From: Saprospiraceae bacterium
GTDB taxonomy: Bacteria; Bacteroidota; Bacteroidia; Chitinophagales; Saprospiraceae
Length of the DNA: 36,787 bases
Reading direction: 5' to 3'
NCBI GenBank assembly: GCA_020631405.1
Contig: JAHDHH010000042.1
Location: 1 to 36,787 of the forward strand
The position numbers and the translations under genes were made by a program. Below are positions 14,590 through 22,839 of the stretch, piece by piece (within the stretch, counting starts at the first letter, position 1; each line of letters begins with the position of its first letter). The notes under the pieces were generated by a model, which saw nothing but the letters and a program-made list of their open reading frames with translations, had not been told where the DNA came from and did no database searches.

Positions 14590-17500
14590 ATGAGAAAACT
14601 GGTATTTAGAATAATTGGATTTTTGCTTTTAGCATTGTTGCTGTTGGCGATAGCAATTCCTTATTTTTTCAAGAATGATATTATTGCTGCTTTGAAAACT
14701 GAACTGAGTGAATATGTTGATGCAACCGTAGATTTCAAGGATGTTTCTATTGGGCTATTTAGTAATTTTCCCAACCTCACAGTTGACGTCGAAGACATTT
14801 CAATCAAAGGGAATGCTCCTTTTGAAGGTATGGAGCTCTATAGTGCTTCATCAACAGCGGTAGTAGTTGATCTTGCCTCAGTAATAGATCAAAGTACTCC
14901 TTATCAGGTCAAGGCAATTGTACTTGAAAATCCAGAAATTGCTATCAGTGTCAATCCAGAGGGTAAAGCCAATTATGACATTGTCAAATCTAGTGACGAG
15001 GAACCCTCTTCTGAGGCCAGCTCTTATGCAGTAGCACTTGATAAATTTCAGATCATTAATGGAAGTCTTAGCTATGCTGACAAACCAGCTAACATGTATG
15101 CCTCAGTATCAGGGATTAATCATACGAGTAGTGGTGATTTTACAGAAGATGTATTTGATGTCAAATCAGAGAATACCATAGCAAACTTGAATGTCAAAAG
15201 TGGCGGAGTAAGCTACGCTGATCATTGGGCTGTAGATGGAGATGTCAATATCAATGTCAATTTGCCGCAGAACGTATACACATTTCAAAACAATACCGTA
15301 AGGATAAATGACCTCGACTTAGCTTACAATGGAGATGTCAAAATGGATGGTCCAGCTACAAGAGTCAATCTGGACTTCTCTGCACCGAATAATTCACTCA
15401 AATCAATGCTGTCCCTTATTCCTTCAATCTATAGTGAGGATTTTAACCAATTAGTAGCAAGTGGAAATACAACTTTGTCAGGTGCTCTTAGTGGAGTGTA
15501 TCAAGACGGCGTATCATATCCTTCAATAGATTTCAATGCGAGTATAGATAATGGGATGATCCAATATCCAGACCTTCCAGAGAAGATTACAGGGCTGAAT
15601 GCCCAAATGATAGTCCAAGGGAAGGATAGCAAGCTTAGAGACTTAATGGTCAATATTCCTGCCTTTTCGATGCAAATGGGTGGTGAACCAATCAATGGCA
15701 GATGTAAGATTGACAATGTCATGGGTAATCCAGATATCTCTGCAATTCTTGATGGTAAATTTGACTTAGGCATGCTAGGTAAGTTTATTGAGATAGAAGA
15801 TGTCAAAAGCATGAGTGGGGTGGCAGATACTCATATTGAGCTAGACGCAACCTATGCCGCTATTGAAGCACAAGACTACAATGCTATTAACTTCAATAGT
15901 AGGATTGATGCTCAAAATATTAAAGTAGAATATGAAGGTTATCCTACAGTGAGTATTCCATCAGGGAAGGTAGTAGGTAGCCCGAGTTTAATCAAATTAG
16001 ACAATACTAACATGACCATTGGCAATAGCGATATGGCTATTGACTTTGCAATGAATAATCCTCTAGGCTATGCATTGACGAATCAAAAGTCAAATGCTCA
16101 ATTTGCCTTGGACTCCAAGATGCTCGACCTCAATGAACTGATGGCAGAAGATGCTTCAACTGATACAAGCACTGAAACAGAGGCTACTGCCAATGCGACT
16201 CAAGCGGATGGCTATGCTGAGAATCTGAAGCTGGATTATTCGGTCAATATTCAAAAGATTGCGTACGAGGACTATACTATTGACAACTTAAAGAGTAATG
16301 GAAGGTATGAAAATGCGAATACACGTATTGATCAGTTAGATATGAAGTACATGGGTAGTAACCTGTCTACGAATGGCAATCTGAAAAACATGTATGGCTA
16401 TGCAACCAAAGGTGAAACCCTAACTGGAGATATTAACTTCAAAGCTGATAAGATTAATGTTAATGATTTCATGACAGAAGAAGAGGCTGCGAGCAATGAA
16501 GATGCCGAACTAGAGGTAATTCCTGTGCCAGATAACATGGATATTACCTTAAAGACTGACATCAGAGAACTCCAATATGAAGACTATGACTTAAAGAATG
16601 TCAATGGGGCAATCATTGTCAAGGACAATGTAGCCAAATTAGTAGGATTCAATGGGAATACGATGGGCGGTAATATCAAAATAGATGGCACCTATGATAC
16701 CAAAGACTTGGATAATCCGATGTACAAGTTTAAGTATGATATTAAGCAATTAGCCTTGCAAGAAGCGTTTAAGAAGTCTTCCGCAGTGAGAATACTTGCT
16801 CCTATTGCAGAGTATATTGATGGTAATTTCAATTCCAATTCGTCATTCGAAGGTAGACTAGGTCAGGATATGATGCCAGACTTTTCAACCATTACTGCTG
16901 AAGGATTTCTAGAAACAATAAGAAGTACAGTGCTTAACTTTCCTATTTTAGAGAAAATAGGCACGACACTAGGGATAGAGGAACTTAAGTCATATCAAAT
17001 CAAAGATTCTAGAAACTGGTTTACTGTCAAAGACGGTGCTATTGAGGTAGAAGAGCATGGGTTTTCGCATGATGATATGCACTTTAAAGTCGGAGGAAAG
17101 CACTATATCAATCAGAGTATTGACTACTTGGTCAAGGCAGAGATACCTCGCGATAAGTTAGAAAAATCTAATGTAGCAGGAGTGGTAAACTCTGGCTTGG
17201 ATTGGATTAATCAACAAACTTCAGCCAAAGGACTCAATCTAAGTGTTGGCGACTATGTCTACCTAGATATCAAAATAGGCGGTACGCTGAAGAAACCAAC
17301 TATTAAGATAATACCTACTGGTTCTGGTGGCAAGAATCTCAAAGATCAAGTGACCGACCAAGTCAAAGAGCAAGCTAATGCGGTCAAGGATAAAGTCTTA
17401 ACTAAGGCTGAAGCAGAAATGGAAAGACGAAAAGAAGAAGCAATGGCCAAAGGCCAACAAGAAGTAGATAAGGTCAAGGACAAGGTTACGGAAAGAGTGA

Positions 17501-17697
17501 ATCAGGAGGTAGAAAAAGGAAAAGACGCTATCAAAGAGAAGGCAAAAGAAGTGGTCAAAGAACAAGTAGTGGATACTCTGACTAATGTAGTCAAAGACAA
17601 GGTAGGAGATGTACTAGGAGATCAAGCAAAAGAAGAAGTGGATAAGGTCAAGGATAAGCTTAAAGATTTTAACCCATTCAAAAAGAAGAAGGATTGA
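14590..17697 (+). CDS. AsmA family protein with charged helical C-terminal tail
   Basis: 1035 aa. One membrane anchor (about 5-26) is followed by the AsmA N-terminal pattern (YVDATVDFKDVSIGLFSNFP, then DVEDISIKG), a long beta-rich middle and an AsmA-like C-terminal region (about 730-910, including GTLKKPTIKIIPTG). AsmA-like proteins form long hydrophobic grooves proposed to carry phospholipids between inner and outer membranes. Residues about 918-1035 are a Lys/Glu/Asp/Val-rich helical tail with repeated VKDKV/VKEQ words, ending KDFNPFKKKKD. It is the first gene of a packed plus-strand run, and the next start overlaps its stop. Confidence 0.88.
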   Translation: MRKLVFRIIGFLLLALLLLAIAIPYFFKNDIIAALKTELSEYVDATVDFKDVSIGLFSNFPNLTVDVEDISIKGNAPFEGMELYSASSTAVVVDLASVIDQSTPYQVKAIVLENPEIAISVNPEGKANYDIVKSSDEEPSSEASSYAVALDKFQIINGSLSYADKPANMYASVSGINHTSSGDFTEDVFDVKSENTIANLNVKSGGVSYADHWAVDGDVNINVNLPQNVYTFQNNTVRINDLDLAYNGDVKMDGPATRVNLDFSAPNNSLKSMLSLIPSIYSEDFNQLVASGNTTLSGALSGVYQDGVSYPSIDFNASIDNGMIQYPDLPEKITGLNAQMIVQGKDSKLRDLMVNIPAFSMQMGGEPINGRCKIDNVMGNPDISAILDGKFDLGMLGKFIEIEDVKSMSGVADTHIELDATYAAIEAQDYNAINFNSRIDAQNIKVEYEGYPTVSIPSGKVVGSPSLIKLDNTNMTIGNSDMAIDFAMNNPLGYALTNQKSNAQFALDSKMLDLNELMAEDASTDTSTETEATANATQADGYAENLKLDYSVNIQKIAYEDYTIDNLKSNGRYENANTRIDQLDMKYMGSNLSTNGNLKNMYGYATKGETLTGDINFKADKINVNDFMTEEEAASNEDAELEVIPVPDNMDITLKTDIRELQYEDYDLKNVNGAIIVKDNVAKLVGFNGNTMGGNIKIDGTYDTKDLDNPMYKFKYDIKQLALQEAFKKSSAVRILAPIAEYIDGNFNSNSSFEGRLGQDMMPDFSTITAEGFLETIRSTVLNFPILEKIGTTLGIEELKSYQIKDSRNWFTVKDGAIEVEEHGFSHDDMHFKVGGKHYINQSIDYLVKAEIPRDKLEKSNVAGVVNSGLDWINQQTSAKGLNLSVGDYVYLDIKIGGTLKKPTIKIIPTGSGGKNLKDQVTDQVKEQANAVKDKVLTKAEAEMERRKEEAMAKGQQEVDKVKDKVTERVNQEVEKGKDAIKEKAKEVVKEQVVDTLTNVVKDKVGDVLGDQAKEEVDKVKDKLKDFNPFKKKKD

Positions 17698-18050
17698 TTG
17701 GGATAGTTATCACAGTGCCGAGACTCCTGAAGACGTTGACAGGAGGCTTTGCTTCTGCTATGGCTTTGTTCCCATTTATCCTTTTGTCTAACAAGGCCGA
17801 TAAGCAAAATCAAAGACTAATGAGGCATGAGCAAATACACCTCTATCAACAACTCGAGTTATTAATCATAATCTTCTATGCATTATATGTTATAGAGTAC
17901 CTCTTATTTCGCTTTTCGGGAGAAAACCACTATACTGCATACCGAAACATATCTTTTGAACAAGAAGCTCGCTATTACGAGTGTAACCTTGAGGCAAAGA
18001 GAAAATTATTTGGATTTAGAAAATACATAGGCAAACAATCTCAGGACTAA
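17694..18050 (+). CDS. Small membrane protein with HExxH motif
   Basis: 118 aa from a TTG that overlaps the AsmA stop codon; a GTG at 17715 is an alternative. One or two hydrophobic stretches (about 13-32 and 54-73). A HEQIH motif (His45, Glu46, His49) is followed by FEQEA (about 89-93), the layout of a gluzincin-like zinc site. Similar small proteins of unknown function are common in Bacteroidota, by my recollection of the family pattern. Peptidase activity is inferred only from the motif. The overlap with asmA implies coupled translation. Confidence 0.65.
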   Translation: MIGIVITVPRLLKTLTGGFASAMALFPFILLSNKADKQNQRLMRHEQIHLYQQLELLIIIFYALYVIEYLLFRFSGENHYTAYRNISFEQEARYYECNLEAKRKLFGFRKYIGKQSQD

Positions 18051-18082
18051 ACCTATATTTGCTTTTTATTAATTACACAGAC

Positions 18083-18553
18083 ATGTCATACAAAGAACCT
18101 GAAGCACTGAATAGTGTCGCAGCATTTCACGATACATTCAATTTGCCAATATTGGCAGACCCAGTCATCCCCTCTGCAGAAAGATGCAAGCTCAGAATTA
18201 ACCTTCTAGAAGAGGAGTTAAATGAACTCAAAGAAGCTATAGCAAATAATGACCTTGTAGAAGCAGCTGATGCCTTTTGTGATATTCAATATGTGCTCTC
18301 TGGTGCAATTTTGGAGTTTGGTCTAGCTGACAAGTTCAAGGACTTGTTCGACGAGGTTCAGCGATCGAATATGAGTAAGACGTGTAAGAGTATAGAAGAA
18401 GCAGAGGCTACACGTCAGCACTACCTTGCCAAAGGCCATGACTCAGAAATCAAACCATCAGGCGATGAGTACTTAGTCTATAGAAAGTCAGATGGTAAAG
18501 TATTGAAATCTGTCAACTACTCAGAAGCCAATTTAACTCAGTTTCTTGACTAA
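18083..18553 (+). CDS. MazG-like nucleoside triphosphate pyrophosphohydrolase
   Basis: 156 aa from the ATG at 18083; an upstream TTG would add 8 residues. All-alpha NTP pyrophosphohydrolase (PRA-PH/MazG-like). The metal-binding pattern is clear: EELNE (44-48), then ExxD (Glu60...Asp63 in EAADA) and Asp67 in CDIQYV. EVQRSNMSK (about 91-99) is typical of this subgroup. Such enzymes hydrolyse NTPs or dNTPs to NMP plus PPi, often as house-cleaning of non-canonical nucleotides. Its stop codon lies inside the start of the glycosyltransferase gene (8-nt overlap), so the two are co-translated. Confidence 0.82.
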   Translation: MSYKEPEALNSVAAFHDTFNLPILADPVIPSAERCKLRINLLEEELNELKEAIANNDLVEAADAFCDIQYVLSGAILEFGLADKFKDLFDEVQRSNMSKTCKSIEEAEATRQHYLAKGHDSEIKPSGDEYLVYRKSDGKVLKSVNYSEANLTQFLD

Positions 18554-19619
18554 GCCAACCAAGATTACAGTAGTCAGCACAAGTTTTCGAGAATACGATA
18601 GGAGAATCCAGCGTATCATAGGAGCATTTGAGTCATTTGGGTATACTACTCAATGGTTTGCTAGGAATGCTCATAATGATCCTGATGCCATAGTAACTCG
18701 ATTCAAGTCAGGAGTCCTCTTTTACCTGGAGTATAATATTCGGCTGTGTGTCAGATTATTACGGTCTAATACAGATGTCATCTACGCAGTTGACTTCGAT
18801 ACCTTACTGGCAAGTAGGGTAGCAGCCTTGCTCAAGCGAAGTACCTTGGTCTTTGATGCGCATGAGTACTTTACAGAAGTGCCAGAACTTGAGAATAAAC
18901 CTCTAAAAAAGTGGATTTGGAAGCAGGTAGGTAAGCTATGCCTCAATGCGAAGACACCTGCTATCACAGTGAACCAATCACTTGCTAAAATTCTTGGCGA
19001 GGAGTATGCTTGCAAATTTGATGTCATTAGGAATATCCCAGCAAGGGTGGAGTTAGCTCCTGAAGAGTCCTCTGATGACAGCGAACGTATCCTCCTATAC
19101 CAAGGAGCTATCAATGTAGGTCGAGGTATAGAAATAGCTTGCGAAGCGATAGACCAATTGCCTGAGCAATACGAATTGTGGATAATTGGAGATGGCGATA
19201 TTCTTGAGCAACTACGCAGTAAGTATCAAGTCAATCCTAGGATTACCTTTATTGGATGGGTAGCCCCTGAAGACTTGCCAGGATATACGCAAGAGGCGTG
19301 GCTTGGTCTGAATATGTTAGAGTCTAGCAGTCTGAATTACTACTATTCATTAACTAATAAGTACTTTGATTATATCCATGCTAATCTCCCAGCAATACAT
19401 ATGGCTTTTCCGCAGTACAAACTTTTGCAAGAGCAATTTCCAGTGGCTTACCTTGCTCACGATTACTCAGTCCAAGAGCTAGTTGCTGGAGTCAAGTATT
19501 ACGAGTCAGAAGAACTTTATACTAAAAGTGTGGAGTCATGCAGGGTAGCTAAAGAGTCCTTTGACTGGAGCCAGGAGCAAGACCATCTAAAAGCCCTTGT
19601 TGAACAGTGGTTTACTTAA
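18546..19619 (+). CDS. Glycosyltransferase, GT-B fold (GT4-like)
   Basis: 357 aa from TTG at 18546. The N-terminal half (VVSTSFREYDRRIQRI, then VIYAVDFDTLLASRVAAL and LVFDAHEYFTEVPEL) and the C-terminal half (LLYQGAINVGRGIEIACEAI, WIIGDGDILEQL, ITFIGWVAPEDLPGYTQ, NKYFDYIHANLPAI) fit the two Rossmann domains of GT-B enzymes of family GT4. It has no membrane segment and is probably cytoplasmic or peripheral. It would add a sugar to a lipid, polysaccharide or protein acceptor; neither donor nor acceptor is evident. The last 3-4 nt overlap the convergent thioredoxin gene. Confidence 0.85.
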   Translation: MTKPTKITVVSTSFREYDRRIQRIIGAFESFGYTTQWFARNAHNDPDAIVTRFKSGVLFYLEYNIRLCVRLLRSNTDVIYAVDFDTLLASRVAALLKRSTLVFDAHEYFTEVPELENKPLKKWIWKQVGKLCLNAKTPAITVNQSLAKILGEEYACKFDVIRNIPARVELAPEESSDDSERILLYQGAINVGRGIEIACEAIDQLPEQYELWIIGDGDILEQLRSKYQVNPRITFIGWVAPEDLPGYTQEAWLGLNMLESSSLNYYYSLTNKYFDYIHANLPAIHMAFPQYKLLQEQFPVAYLAHDYSVQELVAGVKYYESEELYTKSVESCRVAKESFDWSQEQDHLKALVEQWFT

Positions 19620-20116
19620 GACTTTCTCTTTTCAAGCATTCGATTTATATCAGTAGTAAACTCATCTACAGAAGCTCTGTAACCAGTCTTGCCTAAGGCA
19701 CTAATATTGAATTTTCCAGAGTCGTCCTTGTCTAAGTCAAAAACCCAAACAGATGGATAACCTCTAATGCTAAACGCTTGCTGTAAACCAGCATTTTGTT
19801 GTTGTATTTCAGCAGGAAGTTTTTTTCTTCTTGGATAATCTAGCTCGAGTAATACTACATGTTCATCAGCCCATTTTTGAAATTCTTTTTTAGAAAATAC
19901 AGAAGCAGTTAGACGCTTACACCATCCACACCAATCAGAACCTGTAAAGTTAGCCATAATCGGCTTGTTAGTTTCCTTTGACAATGCATATGCTTCATCA
20001 AGATTGACTAACCAACCTTCGTTTTCTGCTGTATATTCTTGAGCATTTACACTTGTTGAACATAGAGTAAAGAACGCTAGTAGGCTTAGTGAGAACAAAA
20101 GTTTAGGTAACTGCAT
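19616..20116 (-). CDS. Exported thioredoxin-fold protein
   Basis: 166 aa. The signal peptide (about 1-25, ending VNAQ) directs export. The core motif is SDWCGWC (Cys63, Cys66), with the flanking NKPIMANFTGS and a C-terminal YPSVWVFDLD cis-Pro region, as in thioredoxin_7/DsbD-gamma-like proteins of the Bacteroidota periplasm. It probably reduces or isomerises disulfides in exported proteins. The stop codon shares bases with the stop of the convergent glycosyltransferase gene (TTAA at 19616-19619). A TAnnTTTG box lies upstream. Confidence 0.85.
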   Translation of the reverse strand: MQLPKLLFSLSLLAFFTLCSTSVNAQEYTAENEGWLVNLDEAYALSKETNKPIMANFTGSDWCGWCKRLTASVFSKKEFQKWADEHVVLLELDYPRRKKLPAEIQQQNAGLQQAFSIRGYPSVWVFDLDKDDSGKFNISALGKTGYRASVDEFTTDINRMLEKRKS

Positions 20117-20133
20117 TAGTATTAAATTTTAGT

Positions 20134-20141
20134 CAAAGATA
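20134..20141 (-). promoter_or_regulatory. Candidate -7 box for the thioredoxin-like gene
   Basis: The minus strand reads TATCTTTG, an exact TAnnTTTG, 17 nt upstream of the ATG. No clear -33 TTTG is seen, so this rests on one element. Confidence 0.35.
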
Positions 20142-20200
20142 TAAAGTATTATACATTTTATTAATATATGATTGTAAATACTACTCCTACATTACAGTAA

Positions 20201-20216
20201 AATCAAAGCTTTGATT
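20201..20216. promoter_or_regulatory. 16-bp perfect palindrome between divergent genes
   Basis: AATCAAAGCTTTGATT is its own reverse complement over all 16 bases. It is centred between the thioredoxin gene (start 20116, minus) and the unknown gene at 20323 (plus), a typical position for a dimeric regulator's operator. No regulator gene is adjacent. Confidence 0.5.
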
Positions 20217-20246
20217 ACTTGACTGTTCACATTTAACAAAATAATA

Positions 20247-20268
20247 AGTCTCAGAATAAAAAGAGACT
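20247..20268. other. Hairpin in the leader of the 20323-22763 operon
   Basis: AGTCTC (20247-20252) and GAGACT (20263-20268) form a 6-bp stem with a 10-nt A-rich loop, about 55 bp upstream of the first gene. No T tract follows on the plus strand, so it is not an obvious terminator. Confidence 0.35.
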
Positions 20269-20322
20269 AACCCTAATTCTGCGTATTTTTACCTGTTGAT
20301 AACATTTAATTTGAAATAAATA

Positions 20323-20763
20323 ATGCGTAACATGACACTAAAACAACTCATAAAATTAGAGAATAAGGCAAAAGAAATTTGGGTAGTCAGTCCATCATTA
20401 CACTATGATGTTGACAACAAAGATTTTAATGAATTAGTCAGCGTAAATAGAGGAGAAAAAACAAAGTATAGGTATATAGTGCCTGCGACAAAGGAGATTG
20501 AGAAAAACATGAAGGTGTATAAGAAACTGTACAAGTTGACATCCGAGGAAATGGGCTCAAACTTTCTACTGTTACCTGTTAGTGAGTTCAATCCCTTTAT
20601 TACCGAATCAGCAATATACAATCCTAACAAAGAGTGTATAGCTTGTTGTGCTCCAGCTATGGAAGATACTGACGACGTAATCAAGTTTAATGCAGCTACT
20701 GCAAAGTCAATGACTAAGGCATTCAGAACTATCTGGAAGCGATACAAAAGAACTAATCCATAA
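20323..20763 (+). CDS. Conserved-looking hypothetical protein
   Basis: 146 aa, ATG at 20323 (a second Met at codon 4 is possible). No signal peptide or membrane segment. Mixed alpha/beta composition: KEIWVVSPSLHYDV near the start, KTKYRYIVPATKEIEKNM, then FLLLPVSEF and a basic C-terminus (RTIWKRYKRTNP). Two adjacent cysteines lie in CIACCAP (about residues 106-112). I do not recognise a named family. It is the first gene of a compact set: the next start is 3 bp after its stop and the PQQ dehydrogenase follows. Confidence 0.75.
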   Translation: MRNMTLKQLIKLENKAKEIWVVSPSLHYDVDNKDFNELVSVNRGEKTKYRYIVPATKEIEKNMKVYKKLYKLTSEEMGSNFLLLPVSEFNPFITESAIYNPNKECIACCAPAMEDTDDVIKFNAATAKSMTKAFRTIWKRYKRTNP

Positions 20764-20766
20764 GCT

Positions 20767-21375
20767 GTGGCAGATAAGATATCACCAGAACTCAAAGAGG
20801 CGATCCATGCATTACCAATTAAGGAAAAGGACAAACTCCTGATCCGACTCATTCCTAAAGCTAAAAACCTAGTAGAGCAACTAGAGTTTAAGCTCTTGGA
20901 GCATAGCGAGACTACTGAAGAGAGAAGGGAAGAGGTCGATGAGCGACTCACTTACTTTCTCAATCACTATGCAGGTAACGCCTTCCATAGTAAGTATGTC
21001 ATCAAGTTGTTGAGAGAGGGTAGCGGTAAGATAAATCATCATATCTCCATCACAAAGGATAGATATGGCGAGGTAGAGCTCAATTTAAAAATGCTAAATG
21101 CCTGCTTTGAGTTCGTCAATTTGCAAAAGGGTAATCTAGGCAGGATGGTTGATGAGAAGTTTTATCTCTATGTGTTGAAGCGTTTGGCGAAGATTCTGAA
21201 AATAGCTGGAGCATTGCACAGTGACTACCACCTTGATTTTGCTGAAGGATTAGAGGCTATGTACGAGAAGTTTAATGACTTCCCTGAGCTATGTCATTAT
21301 GCAGAAGAGTTGATGATACCCTATGAAGAATTAGAAGGTGGTAATATTCCGGATCAGTATATAAAACGAAAATAA
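20767..21375 (+). CDS. Hypothetical alpha-helical protein
   Basis: 202 aa from GTG at 20767, 3 bp after the preceding stop. Strongly helical and charged, without a signal peptide. Notable stretches: LKEAIHALPIKEKDKLLIRLIPKAKNLVEQLEF with amphipathic periodicity, a Glu/Arg-rich segment (TTEERREEVDERL), and VLKRLAKILKIAGALH. No domain family is recognised. Its stop overlaps the ATG of the dehydrogenase gene by one base (TAATG), so the two are translationally coupled and may act together, although one looks cytoplasmic and the other exported. Confidence 0.75.
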   Translation: MADKISPELKEAIHALPIKEKDKLLIRLIPKAKNLVEQLEFKLLEHSETTEERREEVDERLTYFLNHYAGNAFHSKYVIKLLREGSGKINHHISITKDRYGEVELNLKMLNACFEFVNLQKGNLGRMVDEKFYLYVLKRLAKILKIAGALHSDYHLDFAEGLEAMYEKFNDFPELCHYAEELMIPYEELEGGNIPDQYIKRK

Positions 21376-22763
21376 TGCGACAATTTTCAATCCTCATTAT
21401 ATTTTCCATTGTGATGGTAGCATGCTTTGGACAAAGTAAGAAGCAAAATGCCCACTCAAATGAAAGACCACCTGCTCAGCTTTACGCGGAGTTCTGTGCC
21501 TCATGTCATGGTCAGAAGGTTGAAGCTTTCGTAGATAGGCGGAATTGGGAATATGGTGATGACAAGGCGTCAATAGTCAAGGTCATTGCTTTTGGCGCAG
21601 ATACAATAGGAATGCCAGCATACCAAGATCAGTTAACACAAGCTGAGACAGAGTCCCTTGCTGACTTTATTCTCAATGCTAAAGATTATGTCGATGGGCA
21701 TAGTCAAGAGACTGTGAGCCAACTGGACACATCGGCTTACAAACAGGAGTTAGTTACAGATGTCATTAATTCAGTATGGGGCATTGACCAACTGCCAGAT
21801 TCAACCTTACTCTGTACTGATAAGGAAGGTAAGCTTTGGCAGGTTAAAGATGGTCTGACTATCGAGATAACAGGTGTGCCAGATGTCTACTATAAAGGTC
21901 AAGCAGGCTTGATGGATGTCTGCCTACACCCACAGTTTAAGGAGAATAAGATCATCTACCTCAGTTACTCAAAACCACACATTAGTGATCAGGACAAAAG
22001 CACTACAGCTGTGTACCGAGCTAGATTAGAGAACAATACCCTCGTTGATGGGAAGGATATTTTTGTTGCTTCTCCTTACCATCACAAGCAGTATCACTAT
22101 GGCTGTAGGCTGCAATTCGACAATTCTGGGTATCTCTTTATCAGTGTAGGAGAGAGAGGGAATAGAGATGTATTTCCTCAAGATATTACCAACTCTAACG
22201 GTAAGGTTCATAGGGTGAAGGACGATGGGTCAATTCCTGATGACAACCCATTTGTTGGTCAAACTGATATAGGGTCAATTTGGTCTTATGGACACCGAAA
22301 CCCTCAAGGACTTTGTTATGATAGTAAGCAGGACATACTCTATGAGCACGAGCATGGACCTAGAGGTGGGGATGAATTAAACCTGATAAAACCAAGTGTC
22401 AACTATGGGTGGCCAGTGATTAGCTACGGCATCAATTACAGTGGGACAACTTTTACTGATCTTACCTCAAAAGAGGGTATGGAACAGCCATTAAGATACT
22501 GGGTCCCTTCTATTGCTCCCTGTGGTATGGAATTTATTACCAGTGATAAGTACCCCGAATGGCAAGGTGATATACTCACGGGCTCTTTGAAGTATGATTA
22601 CGTAGCTAGGACTGATATGTTTGATGATGGTTCAGTAGGTGGGGACGAAAGATTATTTCAAGGGATAGGTAGAGTGAGAAGTATCCACCAAGGTATAGAT
22701 GGTTATATCTATGTTGGCCTTGAAGAGCCTGGCAAGTTGGTAAGGATAGTACCAAAACAATAG
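21375..22763 (+). CDS. Lipoprotein fusing cytochrome c to a PQQ-dependent sugar dehydrogenase domain
   Basis: 462 aa. The N-terminal signal ends in a lipobox (IVMVAC, Cys17). A class I cytochrome c domain follows: CASCH heme attachment (Cys41, Cys44, His45) and a likely axial Met80 in IGMPAY. Residues about 125-460 are a six-bladed beta-propeller of the glucose/sorbosone dehydrogenase type, with conserved LMDVCLHPQF, HYGCRLQF (His241, catalytic-base position), GKVHRVKDDGSIP, YGHRNPQG, and EHEHGPRGGDELN. Such enzymes oxidise aldoses using PQQ; the fused heme would accept the electrons and pass them to the respiratory chain. No PQQ biosynthesis genes are in view. Confidence 0.88.
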   Translation: MRQFSILIIFSIVMVACFGQSKKQNAHSNERPPAQLYAEFCASCHGQKVEAFVDRRNWEYGDDKASIVKVIAFGADTIGMPAYQDQLTQAETESLADFILNAKDYVDGHSQETVSQLDTSAYKQELVTDVINSVWGIDQLPDSTLLCTDKEGKLWQVKDGLTIEITGVPDVYYKGQAGLMDVCLHPQFKENKIIYLSYSKPHISDQDKSTTAVYRARLENNTLVDGKDIFVASPYHHKQYHYGCRLQFDNSGYLFISVGERGNRDVFPQDITNSNGKVHRVKDDGSIPDDNPFVGQTDIGSIWSYGHRNPQGLCYDSKQDILYEHEHGPRGGDELNLIKPSVNYGWPVISYGINYSGTTFTDLTSKEGMEQPLRYWVPSIAPCGMEFITSDKYPEWQGDILTGSLKYDYVARTDMFDDGSVGGDERLFQGIGRVRSIHQGIDGYIYVGLEEPGKLVRIVPKQ

Positions 22764-22839
22764 TTAAAGCAATGTTAATAATTTAAACCTTTCATATGGT
22801 GGTCTGTCAAAGGCTACATAACAACAAAATATATTAATT

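Noticed and set aside
15501..15812. A 103-codon minus-strand frame inside the AsmA gene
   Set aside because: Low-complexity Ser/Ile/Leu composition opposite a conserved coding region; no motif.
20403..20951. A 182-codon minus-strand frame opposite the two unknown genes
   Set aside because: The plus-strand genes have better composition and operon spacing; the antisense product is Ser/Leu-rich and spans two plus-strand genes.
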